From: Rickettsiales bacterium
GTDB taxonomy: Bacteria > Pseudomonadota > Alphaproteobacteria > TMED127
Direction of reading: 5' to 3'
Assembly (NCBI GenBank): GCA_002706585.1
Contig: PALU01000033.1
Coordinates: 1 to 5,805, forward strand
Length of the DNA stretch: 5,805 nucleotides
Part shown: in pieces, positions 1 through 5,743 of the stretch
Layout: every line of letters starts with the position of its first letter
How positions within the stretch are numbered: position 1 is the first letter of the stretch
Notes under the pieces: model-generated
The model's input: only the letters and a program-made list of their open reading frames with translations
What the model was told of the DNA's origin: nothing
Databases searched by the model: none
Position numbers and translations under genes: made by a program

Positions 1-692
1 TTTAAAATTTTATTACCTAATTTTTTAATTAATTTTTTTTTTTCTTCCAAGACTATGATTTCTCCTTTATCAATTACTGCAATTTTGTCTGCAATTCTTT
101 GAGCTTCTTCAATGTAATGAGTAGTAAGGAAAATAGTCACACCATCTTTTTTTAAATTTATTATATTTTTCCATAAAATATTTCTTAACTGAACATCAAC
201 TCCAGCAGTTGGTTCGTCAAGAAAAAGAATTTTTGGTTCATGTGATAATGCCTTTGCTATCATAACTCTTCTTTTCATTCCTCCGGAAAGGGTTCTAATT
301 TGATTATTTCTTTTTTCATATAACGCCAATTTTTTTAAAATATTATCAAGGTATTCATCAGATTTAGGTTTGTTAAATAATCCTCTACTGAATTTCAAAG
401 TATTAATTACTTTCTCGAACGAATCAGTTGCTATCTCTTGTGGAACTAAACCAATCAGACTTCTAGTTTTTTTATAGTCTTTAACATTATCGTAGCCAAA
501 AACAGATACCTTACCTTTATTTTTTTTTGATATTCCACAAATTATATTTATTAAAGTAGATTTCCCAGCACCATTGGGTCCCAGTAGAGCAAAAATCTCT
601 CCTTTTTTTATTGTAAAATTGATATTTCTTAAAGCCTGAAGTTTTCCGCTATAAAATTTATCTAAATCCAAAACTTCAATTGCATTATCCAT
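1..692 (-). CDS. ABC transporter ATP-binding protein, YadG/CcmA-like (3' end cut by window edge)
   Basis: ATPase subunit of an ABC-2-type exporter; it should sit on the cytoplasmic face and drive a separate permease, which would be expected beyond the left edge. Translation from the ATG at 692 gives 230 codons with no stop. Visible motifs in order: Walker A GPNGAGKST (residues 38-46), Q-loop LVPQE (Q85), ABC signature LSGGMKRR (135-142), Walker B ILFLDEPTAGVD with D159 and E160, D-loop GVD (164-166), and H-loop TTHYIEEA (H192). The sequence after the signature and the GYD..KD stretch closely recall E. coli YadG as I remember it, hence the family call. All catalytic residues are present. No good Shine-Dalgarno lies before the ATG. 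The gene lies downstream of pqqA in the same direction but behind a strong terminator, so it may be expressed only by read-through or from its own promoter. The substrate cannot be told from the ATPase alone. Confidence 0.93.
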   Translation of the reverse strand, partial: MDNAIEVLDLDKFYSGKLQALRNINFTIKKGEIFALLGPNGAGKSTLINIICGISKKNKGKVSVFGYDNVKDYKKTRSLIGLVPQEIATDSFEKVINTLKFSRGLFNKPKSDEYLDNILKKLALYEKRNNQIRTLSGGMKRRVMIAKALSHEPKILFLDEPTAGVDVQLRNILWKNIINLKKDGVTIFLTTHYIEEAQRIADKIAVIDKGEIIVLEEKKKLIKKLGNKIL

Positions 693-737
693 TATTTAAT
701 AAATACCTAGCTTAATATTAATAAAATTTATTTAGAC

Positions 738-767
738 AAAAAAAAAGCCTGACTAATTAGCCAGGCT
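738..767 (-). terminator. Intrinsic terminator downstream of pqqA
   Basis: Read on the minus strand, AGCCTGGCT (767-759) pairs with AGTCAGGCT (754-746) around an AATT loop. This gives a 9-bp stem with one G-U wobble (761 with 752), followed at once by a run of nine T (746-738). On the plus strand the wobble becomes an A-C mismatch and the T-run is replaced by A, so the structure works only for minus-strand transcription. It begins 29 bases after the pqqA stop codon and ends 45 bases before the ABC ATPase start. It probably makes pqqA a short, separate and abundant transcript. Confidence 0.9.
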
Positions 768-796
768 ATTTAATATTAGATTAAAATTTTAGTAGA

Positions 797-874
797 TTAT
801 TTCTCAGCGCAAGCGTAAGAATTGATTTCAAGACCTACTGAAATTTCAGTAATCGTTGGTTTTGTCCAAGCCAT
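797..874 (-). CDS. pqqA: PQQ precursor peptide PqqA
   Basis: Precursor of the redox cofactor pyrroloquinoline quinone. In the known pathway the PqqE radical-SAM enzyme, with PqqD as peptide chaperone, cross-links a glutamate and a tyrosine in this peptide; proteolysis, PqqB and PqqC then complete the cofactor. The ORF is 25 codons and starts MAWTKPTITEIS, as alphaproteobacterial PqqA peptides typically do. It carries the diagnostic E-x3-Y core as GLEINSY, with E16 and Y20 the residues to be joined, and ends ACAEK. Length is in the usual range of about 22-40 residues. A perfect AAGGAG lies 6 bases upstream and an intrinsic terminator follows. pqqB does not come next, so the other biosynthesis genes must be elsewhere. 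No clear promoter was found upstream. Confidence 0.93.
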   Translation of the reverse strand: MAWTKPTITEISVGLEINSYACAEK

Positions 875-880
875 TTTTTA

Positions 881-886
881 CTCCTT
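881..886 (-). promoter_or_regulatory. Strong Shine-Dalgarno of pqqA
   Basis: The minus strand reads AAGGAG here, 6 bases before the ATG at 874. It is the best ribosome binding site in the window and fits a peptide needed in large molar amounts. It also fixes the start codon of a gene too short for most ORF callers. Confidence 0.85.
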
Positions 887-1096
887 AAGTAAAAGTTAAT
901 AATAATTGTCCTCAATATATATGTTATTTCTTAACCAAATCTGAGGGGTATATTCATCATGTGTTAATCTAGAAAAATACGATTTTAGTTTGAAAAATCA
1001 CATAAATATTATTGAAAAATTATTTAGCAATTTAAATGCCAACAAAAATACTCTAAATTAATAAATAGACATAATTATTTATATTATAAATTTTTT

Positions 1097-1101
1097 AAGG
1101 A
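1097..1101 (+). promoter_or_regulatory. Shine-Dalgarno deciding a TTG start
   Basis: AAGGA lies 7 bases before the TTG at 1109. There is no in-frame ATG nearby, and the ORF reads well from the TTG onwards (KEITEERIHYL), so this site supports the rare start codon. Confidence 0.75.
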
Positions 1102-1108
1102 CGGACAT

Positions 1109-1828
1109 TTGAAAGAAATTACTGAGGAAAGAATACATTATCTTAAATCATCTATTCTTCGACTTAGACAATATTTAAAATTTTCCAATTCGCTAAGTCA
1201 AAAACCAATTATTTATAGCTCAAAAAAAACTATTAAAGATGGAGATATAATTTTAAAAAAGGTCGAAAAAACAGAAAATTCAAATAATAAAAAAAAGATA
1301 AATATTGATAAAAAAAATGAAAATAAACAGTCTGAAGATATTATTGACGGAAAAATTACACTCCTTCCTGGGGATTGTGCTGTAAGTCAGGGGGATGAAG
1401 GTACTAGTGCGTACTTGATTATTTCTGGATCATTTAATGTTGAGATTGATAAAAAAGTAGTGGGCGCAATGTCGCCAGGGGAGATCTTTGGTGAATTATC
1501 ACTTATTTTAGGTGAAAAAAGAAAAGCAACTGTAAGGGCAATTACAGGATCAGAGCTAATAGAAATCAATCCAAATTTTTTAGATGAATATTTACTTAAC
1601 TCAAAAACAGATAAAAGGACAATAAGTAGCTCTACCTTAGAAACTCAAAAAATAATTAAAGCACTTTCAGTTGAACTTGGAAAAAAAGAAAATCATAAAT
1701 TACCTATTGAGATTTCTAAATTAGATGATGTCCTAAAAGATGAAACACATATTATTAGATCATTAGCGATTCAATTACATAAAAGGTTATCAAGAATGAT
1801 ATCAGATAATAAAAAAAAAGGGATGTAA
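1109..1828 (+). CDS. Cyclic nucleotide-binding domain protein without an effector domain
   Basis: A 239-residue, probably cytoplasmic protein. Residues 80-165 form a cNMP-binding beta-roll: LPGDCAVSQGDEGTSAYLI (86-104) is the first hairpin, and FGELSLILGEKRKATVRA (127-144) is the phosphate-binding cassette. Glu129, which would contact the ribose, and Arg138, which would contact the phosphate, are both kept, so real cAMP or cGMP binding is plausible. Residues 1-35 are helical. Residues 50-78 form a Lys/Asn-rich, low-complexity linker. The C-terminal part (about 175-235) looks helical but has no recognisable helix-turn-helix, kinase or channel segment, so this is not a Crp/Fnr regulator. Translation starts at TTG with a good Shine-Dalgarno. 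The next gene begins one base after the stop, implying coupled translation with an exported partner. The role is unknown; a sensor or regulatory subunit is one guess. Confidence 0.85.
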   Translation: MKEITEERIHYLKSSILRLRQYLKFSNSLSQKPIIYSSKKTIKDGDIILKKVEKTENSNNKKKINIDKKNENKQSEDIIDGKITLLPGDCAVSQGDEGTSAYLIISGSFNVEIDKKVVGAMSPGEIFGELSLILGEKRKATVRAITGSELIEINPNFLDEYLLNSKTDKRTISSSTLETQKIIKALSVELGKKENHKLPIEISKLDDVLKDETHIIRSLAIQLHKRLSRMISDNKKKGM

Positions 1829-1829
1829 A

Positions 1830-2633
1830 ATGGAATTAGAAAATAAAGTTAAATATTTGAAACAATCAGTACTTATACTTTTGTTTTCTTTTTTTACTTT
1901 CTTTAATTCTAAATTAATTTTTGGACAGGAAAATTATAAACTATTAATTCCTGGAGAAGAGTTTAAAAATCAAAACCAAATGAATAACGAAATACGTAAT
2001 TTCAGTAAATCAGGTATAAGCTATTTTGAATGGAGAAAAAGAAAATGTTATAGACAAGCTTTTGTCAATTTCCAAAGATCAAAATTGTGCACACATGATC
2101 CTCATATGTGCGCACAAGATTTTGCAGTTGAAGAAATGTCTTTCTTTCAACAATACAAAAAATGGTTATTAGAAATATCAAAGTTATGTGCTGATGGATA
2201 TTTAATTACTGAATCTGATTCTGAATTTATAAAAAAACCATTGCAGAGTGAATTCGATAGATTTGTTGAATTCATAAAATCAAATAAAGAAAAAACTGAT
2301 TATTCTAAACCTCCTCTTGAAGAGACCTTGCCAAAGAAGAAAATCAAAGAAACTAAAAATGCGCAAAAAAATCAAGGTGCTCATGGTGCTATTTCTTTAC
2401 CTGAAAATAATTTAAGTGAATTGAAAAAGGAAAAAGAAATTGAGCAAGAACAATTAAGACTAAATAAAAAAATGAAAATTATTGAATTTGAAAAAAAAAT
2501 ATTAACTTATAATAAAAAAATTAGAGCATTAAGAATTGAATTTGATGAAATGATCTTAGATATTGAAAAGAAAGTTTTGGATACTGAAAAGAAAATTAAC
2601 TTACTTCTAGAAGAACTAAATGAAAAAAATTAA
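1830..2633 (+). CDS. Exported hypothetical protein with four cysteines and a C-terminal coiled coil
   Basis: I do not recognise this 267-residue protein. Residues 5-11 are Lys-containing and are followed by a hydrophobic stretch, VLILLFSFFTFF (14-25). This is either a signal peptide, possibly cleaved near IFG/QE (residues 30-34), or an uncleaved N-terminal anchor; either way the body should lie in the periplasm. Residues 65-125 hold four cysteines (C73, C87, C94, C120) in an aromatic-rich region (FEWRKRKCY, DPHMCAQ). They could form two disulfides or bind metal. A Pro/Lys-rich stretch (about 155-185) leads to a long charged coiled coil (about 195-265) rich in Lys, Glu and Leu. The ATG lies one base past the upstream stop and AAAAGGG overlaps that gene's end, so the pair is probably co-translated. 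It ends 16 bases from a convergent gene. Confidence 0.75.
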   Translation: MELENKVKYLKQSVLILLFSFFTFFNSKLIFGQENYKLLIPGEEFKNQNQMNNEIRNFSKSGISYFEWRKRKCYRQAFVNFQRSKLCTHDPHMCAQDFAVEEMSFFQQYKKWLLEISKLCADGYLITESDSEFIKKPLQSEFDRFVEFIKSNKEKTDYSKPPLEETLPKKKIKETKNAQKNQGAHGAISLPENNLSELKKEKEIEQEQLRLNKKMKIIEFEKKILTYNKKIRALRIEFDEMILDIEKKVLDTEKKINLLLEELNEKN

Positions 2634-2649
2634 TTTTGCTAACTGTCTT

Positions 2650-2928
2650 TTATGATTTTTCTCTAATAAAGTCTCTTGATCCTTCAAAAGACTGAATTTT
2701 TATATTTGGATTTTGTTTCATTTTATTTATATATATAGCCTTTGATTTTTCAGCTGATTCTTTGCTATCAAACTTTAAAATAACCACAGACTGTGTCTGA
2801 CTAATTTCGATAGATTCAATTGAAATAATACCTGGAATAGTATTTATCATTTCATGCTTTGCTAGAGATTTCATTGCATCTGCTTCAATCTTTGACGAAA
2901 ATGTTATGTTATTTACTCTTATATACAT
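2650..2928 (-). CDS. Small hypothetical protein, possibly a dimeric alpha/beta-barrel (ABM-like) protein
   Basis: A 92-residue cytoplasmic protein with no signal peptide and no cysteine. The pattern is strand (YIRVNNITF), helix (about 12-30), a PGIISIESIEIS strand (32-43), a strand QSVVILKFDS (46-55), a helix SKESAEKSKAIYINKM (55-70), and a last strand near IKIQSFE. The order and the PG at the helix end recall the ferredoxin-like half-barrel of antibiotic-biosynthesis-monooxygenase-type (ABM) and related stress proteins. No catalytic residue can be named, so the fold call is tentative. It starts 43 bases after nth in the same direction and probably shares its transcript. Its ribosome site (TAAGA) is weak. 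The convergent neighbour ends 16 bases away and no terminator hairpin is visible between them. Confidence 0.65.
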   Translation of the reverse strand: MYIRVNNITFSSKIEADAMKSLAKHEMINTIPGIISIESIEISQTQSVVILKFDSKESAEKSKAIYINKMKQNPNIKIQSFEGSRDFIREKS

Positions 2929-2971
2929 ATTCTTAATCTTACTATAATTTATTAATTTATATAAAAATCAA

Positions 2972-3622
2972 TTATTTTTTTGTTCTTATCGGTTTAGTCC
3001 TTTTTGGATTGCAGTACTTACATATATTACACTTTAATCCATAACATTCTCTAGCTTTACAATATTTTCTCCCATAAAAAATTATTTGCAAATGAAGTTT
3101 ATTCCATAATTTTTCTGGGAATAGTTTTTTTAAATCTTTTTCTGTTTGTTTCACATTTTTGCCAACGGTTAATCCCCAACGTTGAGCTAAACGATGTATA
3201 TGCGTATCAACTGGAAATGCAGGATAACCAAAACCTTGAGACATTACAACACTTGCTGTTTTATGTCCTACTCCAGGAAGATTTTCTAAATCACTAAAAT
3301 TATTTGGTACCTCTCCATTAAAATTTTTAACTAAAATTTTAGATAAATTATATATTGCCTTAGATTTTTGAGGAGCTAAGCCACATGGTCTGATTATTTT
3401 ATAAATATCCTCAAGTGGAATTTTTTTCATTTTGAAAGGATCATTTGCTCTTTTAAATAATAATGGAGTTACTTTGTTTACTCTTTCGTCGGTGCATTGC
3501 GCGCTTAAAAGAACAGCTATAAGAAGTTCATAAATATTAGTGTGATTAAGGGGTATTGGAGTTTTTGGATAAATTTTCTCTAAAGTTTTTGTTATGTATT
3601 TTACTTTATCAATTTTTCTCAT
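2972..3622 (-). CDS. nth: Endonuclease III (DNA glycosylase/AP lyase)
   Basis: Base-excision repair enzyme that removes oxidised pyrimidines and nicks the abasic site. At 216 residues it has the family's usual length. The N-terminal core LLSAQCTDERVNKVTP (38-53) matches Nth. The helix-hairpin-helix LPGVGHKTA (115-123) supplies the catalytic Lys121, and VDTHIHRLAQRWG (138-150) supplies the catalytic Asp139; these align with E. coli K120 and D138. The C-terminal iron-sulfur loop is odd: cysteines stand at 188, 193, 198, 201 and 204. The classic C-x6-C-x2-C-x5-C would want 188, 195, 198 and 204, and position 195 is Gly. The cluster may therefore use C193 or C201, or be lost. A Lys/Arg-rich tail (206-216) follows. 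It starts at ATG 3622 without a good Shine-Dalgarno. Function is near certain; cluster status is not. Confidence 0.96.
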   Translation of the reverse strand: MRKIDKVKYITKTLEKIYPKTPIPLNHTNIYELLIAVLLSAQCTDERVNKVTPLLFKRANDPFKMKKIPLEDIYKIIRPCGLAPQKSKAIYNLSKILVKNFNGEVPNNFSDLENLPGVGHKTASVVMSQGFGYPAFPVDTHIHRLAQRWGLTVGKNVKQTEKDLKKLFPEKLWNKLHLQIIFYGRKYCKARECYGLKCNICKYCNPKRTKPIRTKK

Positions 3623-3640
3623 ATAAATTTTTTTAACTAT

Positions 3641-3651
3641 ATTATATTATA
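3641..3651 (-). promoter_or_regulatory. Possible -10 region of nth
   Basis: The minus strand reads TATAATATAAT here, two overlapping copies of the -10 consensus, 19-29 bases before the nth ATG. No acceptable -35 lies 16-18 bases further upstream, and TA-rich words are common in such AT-rich DNA, so this is only a candidate. Confidence 0.35.
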
Positions 3652-3732
3652 TTCCGCACTAAGAAATTTAGCATTTATTAAAATAAACTATTAGATAATT
3701 TATTGCTAAATTCTAACTGAAAAATTTAAATC

Positions 3733-3761
3733 TTGAAAAATACTCTCTGATTTTTTATAAA
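3733..3761 (+). promoter_or_regulatory. Near-consensus sigma70 promoter of the 651-residue gene
   Basis: TTGAAA (3733-3738) and TATAAA (3756-3761) are separated by exactly 17 bases. Initiation about 7 bases further on would leave a leader of only about 13 nucleotides before the ATG at 3782. It is the best-formed promoter in the window. Confidence 0.65.
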
Positions 3762-3763
3762 CT

Positions 3764-3780
3764 ATTGTAAATTGTACAAT
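3764..3780. promoter_or_regulatory. Operator-like palindrome between promoter and start codon
   Basis: ATTGTA (3764-3769) is repeated in inverted form as TACAAT (3775-3780). The last ten bases, ATTGTACAAT (3771-3780), are themselves a perfect palindrome. The element spans the predicted transcription start and ends one base before the ATG, in the place of a Shine-Dalgarno. A dimeric repressor site or an RNA-level control site is possible. It could also be chance in AT-rich DNA. Confidence 0.4.
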
Positions 3781-3781
3781 T

Positions 3782-5737
3782 ATGGAAGAGATACTTGAAA
3801 TAAGAGATGGTTGTAAGACTCCATTGCAACTTTTAAAAAGTAAGGCTTTTAGTCGTTATCTTAGCATTTATAAAAAACAGTTTATAAAAGAATTAAAATC
3901 AAGGGAAAATTCCGAACAAAAAGAAGAAGTTGTTCATAAAATTGAATTTATTGAAGATATAGATCGCTTAGCATTTATTGAAATTTTTGAGAGTAATGAA
4001 TCTCTTTCTTCATCTGAATTAGCTAAGCATAAAGAAGTAATTAGATTTTTAGAGGGTTTATTTCATCATTATAGAAAAAAATCTTATACAAGATTAATAA
4101 AACTTCATGATAATATTTTAAATTCAAAAGAGAGTGCTGAATCAATCAAAGATAGGATTTCTGATAAGGCAAATAAACTTACAGATTTGATTCTTGAAAC
4201 TAGAAGAATTCTTTTAACAAAGGTTGGGTTTAGTGTTGGTGTTAGAAGAAGCCAAGGTTTGGAGTGCCAACCAAATGTTACTTGTGGTGAAATTTCTGGT
4301 AAGAATATTGATTTACCATCGGTCTATAAAAAATTAAGTGAGGTTCCATTAACTACTCACGCAGATATGAGAACTGGCATTCATTACACTACACATGCTA
4401 ATAAAAGGGCTTTTCCATTTTTTGCACTTGATCATAATCCATTTAAAGGTAGTAGCTTCAATCCTGAAGAGTATGTGGCTATTCCATTTGAAGTTGGTCA
4501 ATGGAATATTATTGCTTATATTCATAAATCAAGAGGTTGTATTGAGTTAGAACCTGGATTGCTAAATTTATTTCCATTCTCAAAGGTCAGAAAGTTAGTA
4601 AAAAATAAGCCTGATGGTGTTTTTATTTTTGGTTGTCCACATTCAACAATGGATGATTTAGGATATCACTATGATAAGAAAAACAAATTATTAGTTGGAT
4701 TAATTCCCAATATTGATGATTGCAAATATTTTGGTTACGGAAAAAAACCAATACTTACCCTTCATAATGTACTTTGCATTTTAAATAATCAAATGCCATT
4801 ACATTGTGGTTGCACTAGATATGTTGTTAGATTTGATTCAAAAACTGGAGAACCATATATATTTGATTCTTTTGTAAAAGCTGATGACATGGGTAGGGCT
4901 ACATTTTTAAATAATGGATTTTCAAATAATAATGCAAACATCCCATATTTCTATGGTACTGAAACAGGTGCATTTGCTTGCTTGGATGGATTCAGTGAAT
5001 ACACTAAAATGCAGATGGAAGGTAGAGAGATTGGATATAACAAACATGCTGGAACAAACGCTAGACAAATTGTTCCAGTCACTGATTACTCAGAAGTCTC
5101 AACTGGTTCAGAATTGGATATTCTTTTGTATTTAAATAACTATGATTTAATAAAGCCAGGAGAATCTTGCATGAATATAGACATGTCAGTTGATGAAGCA
5201 TTAGAACATTTTCGAAAAGGTGCTAGAGTTGCTGCTGGAAGTACCCAGACACACAGAGGTAAGATTGAGATAAGTTATTGGGCAAATCCTTTTCCATTAT
5301 TAAAAGATAAAGATTGGAAAGATCTTCCAGAGCATTCAGATTTATCAGAGAGATTCAAGACCATTGAGAAGAATTTTTTTGATATTATTAAAAAGAGGGT
5401 AAAGTCTGGTTTAATGAAGATTGGAGTGGCGCACAGTATGTTGATGGCAGGATGTTATTCTAAAAATACTGATTCTAAACTTTCTAAGTATGGTTTTAAT
5501 GATAGGGAACAAGTTGAACATGAAGGACCAGAAAGAGCTGCTCGAGACATGATTAACCTGATAAAACAAACTGCAGTTCAGAAAAAAGAACTAACTAAAA
5601 CTGACCTAAAAGAAATTGATATTACAGTGGCAATGGTAGGCGATAGTAGAACAGGGAAATCGGAAATGGCTGAGAAGATGGAAGAAGTTTTGAGTATGAA
5701 AGGTGCTAAGTCTAGCTCAGGCAAAACAATTAATTAA
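3782..5737 (+). CDS. Uncharacterised PEPCK/HPr-kinase-like protein with a C-terminal P-loop
   Basis: A 651-residue soluble protein of unknown function, with no signal peptide or membrane segment. Residues 1-145 are helical and charged. From about 150 the sequence is globular and rich in Cys and His (CQPNVTC 162-168, HADMRTGIHYTTHA 193-206). The second half resembles phosphoenolpyruvate carboxykinase from memory: MPLHCGC (338-344) beside the PEPCK MHCSAN segment, VKADDMGR (365-372) beside the GDD/ADD metal motif, NARQIVPV (426-433) beside NTRAAYPI, then DILLYL (446-451), DEALEHFRKGARVAAGS (471-487) beside the EQAMYHFLSG region, and ANPFPLL (501-507). The P-loop expected between residues 350 and 365 is missing. 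Instead GDSRTGKSEMAEKM (620-633), very like the HPr kinase GDSGxGKSE, stands 18 residues from the C-terminus. The gene has its own promoter and no Shine-Dalgarno, and is flanked by a divergent nth and a convergent gene. A kinase or nucleotide-binding role is inference; truncation is the main alternative. Confidence 0.6.
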   Translation: MEEILEIRDGCKTPLQLLKSKAFSRYLSIYKKQFIKELKSRENSEQKEEVVHKIEFIEDIDRLAFIEIFESNESLSSSELAKHKEVIRFLEGLFHHYRKKSYTRLIKLHDNILNSKESAESIKDRISDKANKLTDLILETRRILLTKVGFSVGVRRSQGLECQPNVTCGEISGKNIDLPSVYKKLSEVPLTTHADMRTGIHYTTHANKRAFPFFALDHNPFKGSSFNPEEYVAIPFEVGQWNIIAYIHKSRGCIELEPGLLNLFPFSKVRKLVKNKPDGVFIFGCPHSTMDDLGYHYDKKNKLLVGLIPNIDDCKYFGYGKKPILTLHNVLCILNNQMPLHCGCTRYVVRFDSKTGEPYIFDSFVKADDMGRATFLNNGFSNNNANIPYFYGTETGAFACLDGFSEYTKMQMEGREIGYNKHAGTNARQIVPVTDYSEVSTGSELDILLYLNNYDLIKPGESCMNIDMSVDEALEHFRKGARVAAGSTQTHRGKIEISYWANPFPLLKDKDWKDLPEHSDLSERFKTIEKNFFDIIKKRVKSGLMKIGVAHSMLMAGCYSKNTDSKLSKYGFNDREQVEHEGPERAARDMINLIKQTAVQKKELTKTDLKEIDITVAMVGDSRTGKSEMAEKMEEVLSMKGAKSSSGKTIN

Positions 5738-5743
5738 AAATTA

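Larger units (their letters stand above)
875..1108. other. Divergent intergenic region between pqqA and the cNMP-binding gene
   Basis: About 230 bases without an ORF; it must carry the promoters of both pqqA (leftward) and the cyclic-nucleotide-binding gene (rightward). On the plus strand a TATTATAAA at 1082-1090 could supply a -10 element for the right-hand gene, but no convincing -35 lies at the proper distance. On the minus strand TATATATT-like stretches near 913-922 could serve pqqA, again without a good -35. I see no RNA gene, strong hairpin or repeat here. Confidence 0.5.

Noticed and set aside
887..965. Sigma70 promoter for pqqA
   Set aside because: TTGGTT and TATATT words exist on the minus strand but their spacing is about 13 bases, too short for a reliable call.
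990..1040. TTGAAA words (990 and 1012) as -35 boxes for the cNMP-binding gene
   Set aside because: No -10-like hexamer occurs 16-18 bases downstream of either.
1387..1569. 60-codon ORF on the minus strand
   Set aside because: It lies wholly inside the cNMP-binding domain coding region and reads opposite the conserved phosphate-binding cassette; it is a shadow frame.
1109..1828. Reading the cNMP-binding protein as a Crp/Fnr transcription factor
   Set aside because: The region after the binding domain has no helix-turn-helix signature.
2634..2649. Terminator between the convergent genes
   Set aside because: Only 16 bases are available and no hairpin with a T-run is present.
4914..5135. 73-codon ORF on the plus strand in another frame
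   Set aside because: It overlaps the conserved middle of the 651-residue gene, has no ribosome site and no sensible protein pattern.
5702..5734. Second Walker A in the tail (GAKSSSGKT)
   Set aside because: The spacing from the first Gly to GKT is one residue too long for GxxxxGKT, and no strand precedes it.
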